Shown here: positions 37,540 to 46,823 of the stretch, piece after piece
How positions within the stretch are numbered: position 1 is the stretch's first letter
Layout of the letters: the number at the start of each line of letters is the position of its first letter
Source of the DNA: an uncultured Gammaproteobacteria bacterium
Lineage (GTDB): Bacteria; Pseudomonadota; Gammaproteobacteria; Pseudomonadales; Porticoccaceae
Assembly: GCA_913058345.1 (NCBI GenBank)
Contig: CAJXQR010000001.1
Location: forward strand, 62,001-126,000
Direction: 5' to 3'
Length of the DNA stretch: 64,000 nucleotides
Notes under the pieces: generated by a model
Databases searched by the model: none
What the model was told of the DNA's origin: nothing
What the model saw: only the letters and a program-made list of their open reading frames with translations
Program-made: the position numbers and the translations under genes

Positions 37540-38007
37540 GTGAATTTATCTGCCAGCGATAATCAGTGGATGGCTCGCGCCATGGTTCTGGCCCAGCGTG
37601 CTGAGTCTTCGGACGAAGTTCCCGTTGGTGCTGTGCTGGTGGTTGATGAGGCGATAGTTGGTGAGGGCTGGAACCGCTCCATAGGCGCTTGTGACCCTAC
37701 CGCGCATGCCGAGATACAGGCTCTTCGATCTGCAGCTCGTGCATGCAATAACTATCGTCTTCCCGGGTCAACGCTTTATGTCACCCTTGAGCCTTGCGCC
37801 ATGTGTCTCGGTGCGATGATCCACGCGCGGGTTGGGCGCCTCGTGTTTGCGGCCTATGAGCCACGAGCGGGCGCAGTGGTTAGCCACCTGCAACTTCTAG
37901 AAAAGTCGCATTTTAATCACCATGTTGAGTGGCTTGGCGGAGTGATGGAAGCAGAAAGCAGTGCTTTGTTGAAAGCTTTCTTTCGGCGCCGTCGAAGAAA
38001 ATCTTGA
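37540..38007 (+). CDS. tadA: tRNA-specific adenosine deaminase
   Basis: 155 aa zinc deaminase that converts A34 to inosine in tRNA-Arg(ACG). The zinc site and catalytic Glu are in TAHAEIQALR and TLEPCAMCLGAMIHAR; EVPVGAVLV is typical. Start GTG 37540 is taken; an ATG at 37570 (MARAMVLAQ) is an alternative. Essential housekeeping gene, here sandwiched between accessory blocks. Confidence 0.93.
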   Translation: MNLSASDNQWMARAMVLAQRAESSDEVPVGAVLVVDEAIVGEGWNRSIGACDPTAHAEIQALRSAARACNNYRLPGSTLYVTLEPCAMCLGAMIHARVGRLVFAAYEPRAGAVVSHLQLLEKSHFNHHVEWLGGVMEAESSALLKAFFRRRRRKS

Positions 38008-38082
38008 AAAGCAATCCCATCGTCGATTCTTCAGAATTGCTTGAAGGGGCTAATTGTCTGGCACGTTTTACCGGAACAGGCT

Positions 38083-39564
38083 TTAGAGTGATAAGGGGGG
38101 GGTAGTAGGAGCGAGGCTTGAACTTGAGGCGCTGGGCACTGCATCGGTCGCTGCTTCTTGTAGTGCCTGGGCGATACGTTTCTTTTCGATATAATGCCAG
38201 CGCAAGATGGAATGAAAGTGGCGAATGTTTTGTACGTATTTCACGGGTTCCCGACCTCGAGCAAAACCGTAACGCAGAGTGCTGTAGTATTTTTTCTGTT
38301 GTAACAGTGGTAAGTATTTGCGGATATCTTGCCAGCGATCAGGATTGCCACCGTGCCTTTCAGTCAGTACCCTGGCGTCCTCTAAGTGACCGTAACCGAT
38401 GTTATAAGCGGCCAGGGCTAACCAGGTGCGGTCCGGCTCAACAATATCTTTAGGTATGCGCTTCTTCACTTGTAACAAGTATTCAGTGCCTCCGCGCAAG
38501 CTTTGTTCTGCGTCAAGGCGGTTGTTGACTCCCATTTCCTTTGCCGTGTTAAGGGTCAGCATCATCAGACCGCGTACCCCGGTGGGTGATTTGGCCCGAG
38601 GGTTCCAGTGAGATTCCTGGTAGGCGATGGCGGCGAGTAGTTGCCAGTCTAACTGGTATTGCTCGGCAGTGGTTTTAAACAAAGTCTCATAGTTACTTAG
38701 CCGGCTTTCGATGCGATGGCGAAAGAGTTGTGAACCGCCGACACTGAAGTTGTCAGTGTGGCCGAAAAATCTGTCCTGTAAACGCTGTAAATCGCCACTC
38801 GCAGCATAGCTGGTCAAAAAACGATTGGCGGCCTTTAATAAGCTGTCATCACCGTGGATGGGGAAAGCCCAGGCTATAGGCACGTTTTGAGACAGGTCAA
38901 ATGCTCGACGGGCACGGGGATAGAGCCCTCGATTAACGCTAAAAGCGGAGGAGTCGACCACAGCATAGTCAGCCTCACCGTCGTGAATCATTTGCATTAG
39001 TTCAAGCATGTCGCTGGTGGCAATGACTTCCCATTGTAAGTTGGGGAACTCATTTTCCCGCAGGGTTTTGAGGCGTTCAATATGGGAGCTGTCCGGTAAT
39101 ACAATTAGGCGCCCCCCCATAACATCGCGTAAGTTTTTGGGACGACGCTCGCCCAGCCTGTAGATTAGCGTTTCATTTACAGTGGCGTAGGGCTCGGTGA
39201 AGCGCAGGAATTGTTCGCGTTGTTGGGTTGCGCTCAGGCTGGCCGTTGCAAAGTGTCCTTTAGGCCCGCCTACTGCGTTGAGTATTGCCGCCAGATCATC
39301 CATCACTGTGAGGTCGAGCTGGACATTGAGCTGTCTTGCAAATTGCTGAGCCAGCAGGTATTCGAAACCGTTATCGCCCTTGATGTCGTGAAAATAAACA
39401 GTCGGGCCAATCATAGAGATGACGCGTAATACGCCTTTATCGAGCACAGATTCTAATATCGATGTGGTGCGACTGGCGCTCAAGGTTAAGCAAAGGCCGC
39501 CGATCACCAGAATCAAAGCAAGACGATGGAGGCGGCGTTTCATGCGGATTAATACAAAATTCAT
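38083..39564 (-). CDS. mltF: Membrane-bound lytic transglycosylase F
   Basis: 493 aa. An N-terminal signal/anchor (about residues 12–30) precedes a solute-binding-protein-like domain (about 40–270: GVLRVISMIGPTVYF ... YAVVDSSAFSVN) and then the SLT catalytic domain, with Glu in IAYQESHWNPRAKSPTGVRGLMML and AAYNIGYGHLEDA. Peptidoglycan-cleaving enzyme tethered to the outer membrane in E. coli. ATG 39564 is used; an ATG seven codons later (MKRRLHR) is equally good. tadA and mltF commonly neighbour each other (and purL) in gammaproteobacteria. Confidence 0.93.
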   Translation of the reverse strand: MNFVLIRMKRRLHRLALILVIGGLCLTLSASRTTSILESVLDKGVLRVISMIGPTVYFHDIKGDNGFEYLLAQQFARQLNVQLDLTVMDDLAAILNAVGGPKGHFATASLSATQQREQFLRFTEPYATVNETLIYRLGERRPKNLRDVMGGRLIVLPDSSHIERLKTLRENEFPNLQWEVIATSDMLELMQMIHDGEADYAVVDSSAFSVNRGLYPRARRAFDLSQNVPIAWAFPIHGDDSLLKAANRFLTSYAASGDLQRLQDRFFGHTDNFSVGGSQLFRHRIESRLSNYETLFKTTAEQYQLDWQLLAAIAYQESHWNPRAKSPTGVRGLMMLTLNTAKEMGVNNRLDAEQSLRGGTEYLLQVKKRIPKDIVEPDRTWLALAAYNIGYGHLEDARVLTERHGGNPDRWQDIRKYLPLLQQKKYYSTLRYGFARGREPVKYVQNIRHFHSILRWHYIEKKRIAQALQEAATDAVPSASSSSLAPTTPPLSL

Positions 39565-39877
39565 TGCAACCTTGGTCTTTGACCTTAAAAAGACAAACTG
39601 GTGTGTTGATGGGATTCTAGCACCTTGACGCTGGGCTGAGCCTGTCTGCGCCTGTGAGAGTGATCAAGTCCACGTTCTTCAAGTAATGACACTTGTTTGT
39701 TTGGCGTAAGTAGTATTGCTCGCAACCAATAAAGGGTCACGATTTACGGCTATTAAGTCGGGAAGGACCGTTCAGCGCAAGGTCGACGCAGTGACCATCA
39801 GGTCAATAATAGTCATTGTATGTTGTAGGGCGGGCACTTACTCTCCTACCGATATAATTACAGTATGGGAAGGTTGT
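39565..39877 (+). other. Divergent intergenic region mltF / dehydrogenase array
   Basis: 313 bp. A perfect TATAAT (39853–39858) lies only 20 bp before the first dehydrogenase ATG, without a good -35 at 17 bp; it could be a regulator-dependent promoter, although a start point here would leave a very short leader. An in-frame N-terminal extension of the first gene through this region is not shared by its paralogues and is rejected. Confidence 0.4.
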
Positions 39878-41041
39878 ATGGATTTCAATATTTCTGACGA
39901 ACAAGCCATGATTCACGAGTACGGTAAGAGTCTAAGTAAGACTTTTGACCGCGCCTACTGGATGGAAAATGCGGCCATTCACCGCTTTCCTGAGGAGATG
40001 TATCAGCAAGTTGCCGCGGATGGCTTCCTGGGCACCATGGTACCAGAAGCCTTTGGCGGTGCCGGTCTGGGTATGCTCGACATGCTTCTGTTTCAGGAGG
40101 GTATTGCTAACGAAGGTATACCGCTTTTAAGTCTGGTGGTCGGTGCCTGCATGACTATGTCCGTTCTTGCAGAACACGGTAGTGATCAACAGCGCAGTAA
40201 CTATCTACCTGCAGCCTGTAAGGGTGATATTCGTTTTTGTTTTGCCATCACCGAAGCTGACGCCGGTACGAATACGATTAACATTGGTACCCTGGCAAAG
40301 TCGACTGGGCAGGGTGGGTTTAAGCTAAGCGGCAATAAAACCTTTATTACCGATGCAGCGGAGTCCGACTATGCACTGGTCGTCGCGCGCACGACACCTG
40401 TCAGTGAGGTCAAACGCAAAACGGATGGCTTTACTTTATTTATTGTGCCCACCAAAGCTAAGGGCGTCGAGATGCAGCCCATCCCCGTGAGCATTGCCCT
40501 GCCTGAATTACAATACCAAGTGTTTTTTGATGAGGTAGAATTGGGTCCGGAGAATGTTCTCGGCGAGATTGGCAAGGGTTTCAATATCCTTTTCGACTCT
40601 CTTAACCCTGAACGAATACTCGGAGGTGCTATATGCACCGGTATCGGACGCTTTGCCATGGACAAAGCCGTTGCCTATGCCAATGAACGGGTGGTGTTTG
40701 ATGGTCCTATCGGTGCTTACCAGGCCTTGCAGCATCCCCTGGCAAAAGCCAAGACTGAAGTTGAAATGGCATCGCTAATGGCGCGCAAGGCTGCCTGGTT
40801 ATTTGACCAGGGCAAACCCTGTGGCGCAGAGGCCAATATGGCCAAGCTGGCAGCCTCTGAGGCGGGTATTAAAGCGGTGGATGCTTCCTTGCAATGTTTT
40901 GGTGGTAATGGTTTTACCAAAGAATACGGTATTTTTGATCTTTACCCACTGGTGCGTTTAACGAAAACCGCACCCATTAATAATGAAATGATTCATAATT
41001 ATATCGCCGAGCACGTGATGGGCTTGCCGCGTTCGTATTAG
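39878..41041 (+). CDS. Acyl-CoA dehydrogenase, array member 1
   Basis: 387 aa FAD-dependent dehydrogenase that would introduce an alpha-beta double bond in an acyl-CoA. Motifs: MVPEAFGGAGLGM, the FAD-binding CFAITEADAGTN, GNKTFITDAAESDYALVV, NERVVFDGPIGAYQALQHPLAKAKTE, and FGGNGFTKEYGIFDLYP. The catalytic base aligns with Glu in APINNEMIHNY. ATG 39878 has GGGAAGG upstream and matches the starts of the four following paralogues. First of five tandem copies. It differs from the rest at some otherwise shared positions (MLDM, FDGPIGAY). Substrate unknown. Confidence 0.88.
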   Translation: MDFNISDEQAMIHEYGKSLSKTFDRAYWMENAAIHRFPEEMYQQVAADGFLGTMVPEAFGGAGLGMLDMLLFQEGIANEGIPLLSLVVGACMTMSVLAEHGSDQQRSNYLPAACKGDIRFCFAITEADAGTNTINIGTLAKSTGQGGFKLSGNKTFITDAAESDYALVVARTTPVSEVKRKTDGFTLFIVPTKAKGVEMQPIPVSIALPELQYQVFFDEVELGPENVLGEIGKGFNILFDSLNPERILGGAICTGIGRFAMDKAVAYANERVVFDGPIGAYQALQHPLAKAKTEVEMASLMARKAAWLFDQGKPCGAEANMAKLAASEAGIKAVDASLQCFGGNGFTKEYGIFDLYPLVRLTKTAPINNEMIHNYIAEHVMGLPRSY

Positions 41042-41089
41042 ATGTCGCGAATAACACCAACAAATGGCGCACCGAACGGAGTGTAGATA

Positions 41090-42253
41090 ATGGACTTTTC
41101 CCTGACCCAAGAGCAGCAAATGATCTATGGCTATGGCGCAAACTTAGCCAAAACTTTTGATCGTAAACACTGGCTTGAATACGCTGATAAGGCGCGTTTC
41201 CCCACTGACATGTATCAACAGGTTGCCGAGGATGGCTTCGTCGGCATCATGGTGCCCGAAGCTTACGGTGGCTCTGGCCTGGGCATGATGGAAATGGGGC
41301 TGTTAAATGAAGGGCTCGCAGAGCAGGGCATCCCGCTGCTCAGCTTGGTGATTGGTGCGACTATGGGCTTAAGCTTGATATCTAGCTTTGGTACAGAAGA
41401 GCAAAAACAGCAGTATTTACCGGAGGCCTGTAGCGGCAAAACCCGCTTTTGCTTTGCTATCACCGAACCGAACGCTGGCACAAACACCATCAAAACTAAC
41501 ACGATCGCCAAAGCAACGAATGACGGTCGCTTTAAAATTAATGGCGCAAAGTACTTTATTACCGATGCGGCCGAGTCCGACTACATGTTGGTGGTCACGC
41601 GCACGACACCTCACACTGAGGTTGAACGCAGCACTGACGGCTTCACGCTGTTTATTGTGCCAACCAAGGCGAAGGGTGTCGAAATGCATCCGATCCCGGT
41701 GAGTATCAAAATTCCAGAAGTTCAGTATCAAGTATTTTTTGATGACGTCGATCTGGGTCCGGAGCATGTATTGGGTGAAGTCGGTAAAGGCTTTAGAGTA
41801 TTATTCGACGCATTAAACCCTGAGCGGATATTGGTCGGCTTTATCTGTGCTGGTCTGGGTCGGTATGCCATGGGTCGGGCAGTTGAGTATGCCAATGAAC
41901 GCGTGGTATTTAATGGCCCCATTGGTGCTTACCAGGCTTTGCAACATCCCTTGGCAAAAGCTAAAACCGAAATTGAACTGGCCAGTTTAATGGCAAAAAA
42001 GGCGGCCTGGTTATTTGACAAAGGTGAAGCCTGTGGTGGTGAATCCAATATGGCCAAGTTTGCCGCTGCCGAAGCAGCCTGCCATGCTATCGATGCCTCA
42101 CTGCAGTGTTTTGGCGGTAATGGTTTCACGGCGGAGTACGGTATTTTTGACCTTTATCCGCTGGCGCGCTTACTTAAAACAATCCCCTTGAATAATGAAA
42201 TGGTACTCAATTATGTTGCCGAGTATGTACTCGGCTTGCCCCGTAGTTATTGA
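41090..42253 (+). CDS. Acyl-CoA dehydrogenase, array member 2
   Basis: 387 aa, collinear with its neighbours without gaps. Motifs CFAITEPNAGTN, GAKYFITDAAESDYMLVV, NERVVFNGPIGAYQALQHPL, FGGNGFTAEYGIFDLYP and catalytic Glu in PLNNEMVLNY. It carries GAKYF where three of the other four have GNKTF, and TAEYG where the others have TKEYG, both near the acyl pocket or flavin, which suggests a shifted substrate. It lies 48 bp after member 1. Confidence 0.88.
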   Translation: MDFSLTQEQQMIYGYGANLAKTFDRKHWLEYADKARFPTDMYQQVAEDGFVGIMVPEAYGGSGLGMMEMGLLNEGLAEQGIPLLSLVIGATMGLSLISSFGTEEQKQQYLPEACSGKTRFCFAITEPNAGTNTIKTNTIAKATNDGRFKINGAKYFITDAAESDYMLVVTRTTPHTEVERSTDGFTLFIVPTKAKGVEMHPIPVSIKIPEVQYQVFFDDVDLGPEHVLGEVGKGFRVLFDALNPERILVGFICAGLGRYAMGRAVEYANERVVFNGPIGAYQALQHPLAKAKTEIELASLMAKKAAWLFDKGEACGGESNMAKFAAAEAACHAIDASLQCFGGNGFTAEYGIFDLYPLARLLKTIPLNNEMVLNYVAEYVLGLPRSY

Positions 42254-42282
42254 TCGTAAAAAACACACTGGAGAGTTGATCA

Positions 42283-43446
42283 ATGGATTTTAATTTATCC
42301 GACGAACATAAAATGATTTACGAGTACGGTAATAGCCTCGCTAAAACCTATGATCGTAAATATTGGATGGAATGTGCAGAGCGACGCGCTTTCCCAAAAG
42401 AACTTTATCAGCAATCTGCCGCCGACGGCTTTGTTGGCACTATGGCTCCCGAGGCCTATGGCGGTGCCGGCCTGGGTATGCTCGAAATGGAGCTGTTTAC
42501 TGAGGGCCTGGCGAATAATGGCATCCCTCTTTTAACCTATGTCATTGGTTCCGTTATGTCTCTCGGCCCCATCGGTGATCACGGCACCGAAGAGCAGAAA
42601 CAGCGCTATCTGCCTGATGCCTGCGCCGGTAAAACACGCTTTTGTTTTGCCATCACCGAGGCTGATGCAGGTACCAATACCATGCAAGCAAAAACCTTCG
42701 CGACTAAAACCGCCGATGGTCGCTTTAAACTCAATGGTAATAAAACATTTATTACCGATTGGGGTGAATCTGACTACGCGCTTGTGGTGACGCGTACCAC
42801 CAGCCTGGCCGATGCGAACAAAAAAACAGAAGGTTTTACCTTGTTTATTGTCGACACCAAAGCCAAGGGTATAGAGGCTCAGCCGATTCCGGTCAGTGTA
42901 GCGTTGCCTGAAATGCAGTATCAGGTCTTTTTTGATGATGTGGATCTTGGCCCGGAAGATGTATTAGGTGAAGTGGATAAAGGTTTCGAAATTTTGTTTG
43001 AATGCCTCAACCCCGAGCGCATCATGGTGGGTGCTATTGGTGCAGGACTCGGTCGTTTCGCTATGGACAAAGCTGTAGAATATGCCAATGAGCGCGTCGT
43101 GTTTAACGGCCCCATTGGGGCCTACCAAGCTCTGCAACACCCGCTAGCTAAGGCTAAAACGGAAATTGAGATGGCTTCGTTAATGACGCGCAAAGCGGCC
43201 TGGCTATTCGATAAAAATGAGCACTGCGGGGCCGAAGCCAACATGGCTAAGTGTGCTGCGGCGGAGGCTTCGATCCATGCTGTTGATGCTTCCCTGCAGT
43301 GTTTCGGTGGTAATGGCTTTACCAAGGAATACGGTATTTTTGATATTTACCCGATGGTTCGCCTATTTAAAACCGCGCCGCTGAATAACGAAATGGTACT
43401 CAACTATATTGGTGAGCACGTGATGGGATTGCCGCGTTCTTATTAA
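42283..43446 (+). CDS. Acyl-CoA dehydrogenase, array member 3
   Basis: 387 aa. Motifs CFAITEADAGTN, GNKTFITDWGESDYALVV, NERVVFNGPIGAYQALQHPL, FGGNGFTKEYGIFDIYP, with Glu in PLNNEMVLNY. Distinct features: MAPEAYGG (others MVPE) and TDWGESD (others TDAAESD, TDFVESD or TDAAGSD) beside the flavin. Spaced 29 bp from member 2 with GGAGAG before the ATG, so the two are clearly co-transcribed. Confidence 0.88.
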   Translation: MDFNLSDEHKMIYEYGNSLAKTYDRKYWMECAERRAFPKELYQQSAADGFVGTMAPEAYGGAGLGMLEMELFTEGLANNGIPLLTYVIGSVMSLGPIGDHGTEEQKQRYLPDACAGKTRFCFAITEADAGTNTMQAKTFATKTADGRFKLNGNKTFITDWGESDYALVVTRTTSLADANKKTEGFTLFIVDTKAKGIEAQPIPVSVALPEMQYQVFFDDVDLGPEDVLGEVDKGFEILFECLNPERIMVGAIGAGLGRFAMDKAVEYANERVVFNGPIGAYQALQHPLAKAKTEIEMASLMTRKAAWLFDKNEHCGAEANMAKCAAAEASIHAVDASLQCFGGNGFTKEYGIFDIYPMVRLFKTAPLNNEMVLNYIGEHVMGLPRSY

Positions 43447-43513
43447 AAAATTATAGAGATTTTTTATTTATTTTCCTATTTGTAATATGCGACTAACCAA
43501 GAGATAACATTTT

Positions 43514-44677
43514 ATGGATTTTTCCCTGAGTGATGAACAAAATATGATCTATGACTATGGCCAAAGTTTGGTCAAGTCTTACGATCGAAAGTACTGGATG
43601 GAATGCGCCGATGCTGGACGTTTCCCAGAAGAGATGTATAAGCAAGTTGCCGCTGACGGATTCGTCGGCACTATGGTGCCTGAAGCTTATGGTGGGTCTG
43701 GGTTAGGCTTGCTCGAAATGGATTTGTTCCTGGAGGGTTTATCGAACCAGGGCATACCTTTGTTAAGCCTGGTAATTGGAGCCACCATGTCGATGGCACC
43801 CATTGGCGATCACGGTACTGAAGAGCAAAAACAGAAGTACCTCCCTGATGCATGCTCTGGCAAAACCCGTTTTTGCTTTGCTATTACCGAATCCGGTGCC
43901 GGTACCAATACCATCCAGGCATCGACTATTGCCAAGCAAACCCCCGACGGTCGCTTTAAACTCAATGGTAATAAAACCTTTATTACTGACTTTGTTGAAT
44001 CCGATTACGCACTGGTTGTCGCGCGTACTACGCCTCACACTGAAGTTGAGCGCAAAACTGACGGGTTTACTCTGTTCATCGTCGACACTAAGGCTAAGGG
44101 TATTGCCGCTAATAAAATACCGGTAAGCATTCCCATCCCTGAAATACAGTACGAAGTCTTTTTTGACGATGTCGATCTGGGGCCGGAACATGTACTCGGA
44201 GAGGTCGGCAAGGGCTTTAATATTTTGTTTGAATCTCTTAATCCCGAGCGCGTGCTCGTCGGCGCTATTTGTACAGGTATTGGCCGTTACGCGATGGAGA
44301 GAGCCGTAGAATATGCTAACGACCGGGTGGTCTTTAATGGCCCCATTGGTGCCTACCAGGCTCTGCAACATCCACTGGCCAAAGCTAAGACAGAAATTGA
44401 GCTGGCCTCGCTAATGACCCGTAAAGCGGCCTGGTTGTTTGACCGGGGGGAAGCTTGTGGCGGTGAATCTAATATGGCGAAATACGCCGCCGCTGAAGCC
44501 ACCTTACATGCTGTCGATGCATCATTGCAGTGTTTTGGAGGCAATGGCTTCACCAAAGAGTACGGTATTTTCGATATCTATCCTATGGTGCGCTTATTTA
44601 AAACGGCCCCATTAAACAGTGAAATGATACTGAATTATATCGGTGAATATGTGCTCGGTTTACCGCGCTCCTATTAA
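43514..44677 (+). CDS. Acyl-CoA dehydrogenase, array member 4
   Basis: 387 aa. Motifs CFAITESGAGTN, GNKTFITDFVESDYALVV, NDRVVFNGPIGAYQALQHPL, FGGNGFTKEYGIFDIYP, catalytic Glu in PLNSEMILNY. The preceding 67 bp are strongly AT-rich and could hold a secondary promoter or just be a spacer. The C-terminal GLPRSY end is shared with members 1–3. Confidence 0.88.
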   Translation: MDFSLSDEQNMIYDYGQSLVKSYDRKYWMECADAGRFPEEMYKQVAADGFVGTMVPEAYGGSGLGLLEMDLFLEGLSNQGIPLLSLVIGATMSMAPIGDHGTEEQKQKYLPDACSGKTRFCFAITESGAGTNTIQASTIAKQTPDGRFKLNGNKTFITDFVESDYALVVARTTPHTEVERKTDGFTLFIVDTKAKGIAANKIPVSIPIPEIQYEVFFDDVDLGPEHVLGEVGKGFNILFESLNPERVLVGAICTGIGRYAMERAVEYANDRVVFNGPIGAYQALQHPLAKAKTEIELASLMTRKAAWLFDRGEACGGESNMAKYAAAEATLHAVDASLQCFGGNGFTKEYGIFDIYPMVRLFKTAPLNSEMILNYIGEYVLGLPRSY

Positions 44678-44761
44678 TAAATTTTTAAATATCGCCGACA
44701 GTGACTGCGGCACCCAATTGGAGCAAAGGCTCCTGATTCGTTTTATAGAGTGGAGTGAATG

Positions 44762-45925
44762 ATGGATTTTAATCTCAGCGAAGAACAACAAATGATTTAC
44801 GAGTACGGTGTGAATCTTGCCAAAGATTTCGACCGTAAATACTGGACCGATTGTGCTGAGCGCCGCGAATTTCCTACGGCCATGTACCAAAAAGTAGCTG
44901 ATGATGGCTTTGTCGGCATTATGGTGCCCGAATCCTATGGTGGTGCAGGTCTGGGTATGACCGAAATGGTGCTTTTTCAGGAGGGTTTATCGAACCAGGG
45001 TATCCCACTGTTAAGTCTTGTTGTCGGTGCAACAATGTCTCTCTCTCCCATTGGTGACCACGGTACTGAAGAGCAAAAGCAAAAATATTTAGCGGCAGGT
45101 TGTCGTGGTGATATTCGCTTTTGCTTTGCCATTACCGAGCCAACGGCCGGCACCAACACGATGAAAACCAACACCATGATCAGGGAAGCGGGTGATGGTC
45201 GTTATAAATTAAACGGTGCCAAAACGTTTATCACCGATGCCGCTGGTTCAGACTATATGCTGGTCGTCAGTCGCAATAAGGCCTTTGACGAGGTTGATCG
45301 AAAGACTGACGGTTTCACGATTCTGATTGTCGACAGAAATGCCCCAGGCGTTTCTGTTCAACCCATTGATGTCAGCATTCCCATCCCCGAGTGGCAATAC
45401 CAGGTATTTTTTGACGATGTGGATATTGGCCCAGAAGACGTCCTTGGCGAAGTAGGTAAGGGCTTTGATATTCTCTTTGAGTCACTCAACCCTGAGCGCA
45501 TTATTCTTGCTGCCGTGGCCAATGGACTGGGCCGCTATGCGATGGATCGAGCGGTAGAATACGCCAATGACCGTGTGGTGTTTAACGGTCCGATCGGGGC
45601 CTACCAGGCTCTGCAACACCCGCTCGCCAAAGCGAAAACAGAAATTGAAATGTCATCACTGATGACTCTCAAAGCAGCCAGTCTGTTTGATAAGGGAGAG
45701 CCTTGTGGTGCTGAGGCGAATATGTCGAAATACTCCGCCGCAGAAGCGGCAATGCATGCCATTGATGCCTCCCTACAATGCTTTGGCGGCAACGGCTTCA
45801 CCAAAGAGTACGGTATTTTTGACCTCTACCCGGTCGCACGCCTACTGAAAACAGCCCCTTTAAATAGCGAAATGGTACTTAACTATATTGCGCAACATGT
45901 GATGGGTTTACCTAAGTCCTATTGA
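44762..45925 (+). CDS. Acyl-CoA dehydrogenase, array member 5 (divergent)
   Basis: 387 aa, last gene of the array. Motifs CFAITEPTAGTN, GAKTFITDAAGSDYMLVV, NDRVVFNGPIGAYQALQHPL, FGGNGFTKEYGIFDLYP; Glu in PLNSEMVLNY. It is the most divergent copy: LMTLKAASLFD replaces the LM(T/A)(R/K)KAAWLFD of the others (Arg/Lys to Leu, Trp to Ser), the middle beta-domain is reworded (ILIVDRNAPGVSVQPIDV), and the C-terminus is GLPKSY. The second of two adjacent ATGs is used to match the paralogues; GAGTGGAG lies upstream. Confidence 0.87.
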   Translation: MDFNLSEEQQMIYEYGVNLAKDFDRKYWTDCAERREFPTAMYQKVADDGFVGIMVPESYGGAGLGMTEMVLFQEGLSNQGIPLLSLVVGATMSLSPIGDHGTEEQKQKYLAAGCRGDIRFCFAITEPTAGTNTMKTNTMIREAGDGRYKLNGAKTFITDAAGSDYMLVVSRNKAFDEVDRKTDGFTILIVDRNAPGVSVQPIDVSIPIPEWQYQVFFDDVDIGPEDVLGEVGKGFDILFESLNPERIILAAVANGLGRYAMDRAVEYANDRVVFNGPIGAYQALQHPLAKAKTEIEMSSLMTLKAASLFDKGEPCGAEANMSKYSAAEAAMHAIDASLQCFGGNGFTKEYGIFDLYPVARLLKTAPLNSEMVLNYIAQHVMGLPKSY

Positions 45926-45940
45926 TTGTTTGGGTTTGAA

Positions 45941-45974
45941 AAAAAGCCCAGGTAGGTTTCTGCCTGGGCTTTTT
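45941..45974 (+). terminator. Strong rho-independent terminator after the dehydrogenase array
   Basis: Stem AAAAGCCCAGG/CCTGGGCTTTT with about ten loop bases and a T-run, 15 bp after the stop of member 5. It closes the five-gene operon. Confidence 0.93.
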
Positions 45975-46823
45975 ACATGTTTATGCACACCTCACAAGAA
46001 TTGAGCGATTAACAGCCGGAGCCGAACAAACCTGGCTACTGTTCAGAACTTCCAAACTCTCTATTTCTTCGTTGTCTTTGGTTTTAGTCGATCCTTGTAC
46101 CGTTCTGCCCTTTGATTGTAATCAAGAGTCACACGAATCACTGAGCACGCAATGGTAAAATTGCGTCAATCAGTCGTGGTGCCCGACCGCTTTCAGAGGA
46201 CTTAACATGTTGTGGTGGGCGAGTCATACTCAAAGGGTGATGTTGTCCAGGTTGGGTGACAAGGACAATCTATACACAGGAGATGTACGCTCTGATTCAA
46301 GATAACTAGAACGGCCCGTTATCTCTGAGTCATGACATCCCAGGGGTGCTTACTTCTCTTTTCTTCAGGTTGAGCAGAGCCGGGCGCAGGGGTAAAAGGT
46401 AGGGTTAATGCCGTCTTTATATTACTTTTCATAATCATTGCGTCATGGTCTTTATCGTGATGATGATTCACATCAAGCACACGACAAACACCGGCTCAGG
46501 ATCATTTAACAGATAATTGATCGAACCAGTGGTTAGAAATAAAGAAATCGTTAGGGTTTGCAGGTCTTTGGATTTGTTCTTAGCTGTGCCTTTTTCGGGG
46601 GTGCTGCTCGGTGCGCAAAGCCGAGCAGACTCGTACTGGATGGGGCAGCTCTATCTTGAGCTGCCCCGGTAGAACCACGAACTAATCTTCGATGTCGTGG
46701 ACCTGCGCTTACTGCCTGGCTACAGCAGCTATTGATTGGGGCTCTGGGCAGGGCCAGCAATTAATGCTAAACAGCATGCTGGATATACGAGAGCGATAGC
46801 TCATATATGCTTTGTAATACCCG
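45975..46823. other. Long non-coding stretch with two strong hairpins
   Basis: About 850 bp without a believable ORF on either strand. Near its right end are two perfect inverted repeats: CTGCTCGG/CCGAGCAG (46604–46611 with 46621–46628, loop 9) and GGGGCAGCTC/GAGCTGCCCC (46642–46651 with 46658–46667, loop 6). They lie downstream of the leftward TonB receptor gene but have no T-tract on either side. The rest shows no gene remnant I can recognise. Confidence 0.6.

Noticed and set aside
39716-39877. 54-codon N-terminal extension of dehydrogenase 1
   Set aside because: Not shared by the four paralogues, all of which begin MDF; a ribosome site lies just before 39878.
39878-45925. Five similar dehydrogenases as an assembly artefact
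   Set aside because: Spacers, codon choice and many residues differ between copies, so they are real diverged genes.
46551-46760. 69-codon minus-strand ORF in the gene-free stretch
   Set aside because: It runs through both perfect hairpins, is Arg/Pro/Ala-rich, and shows no start signal or family likeness.
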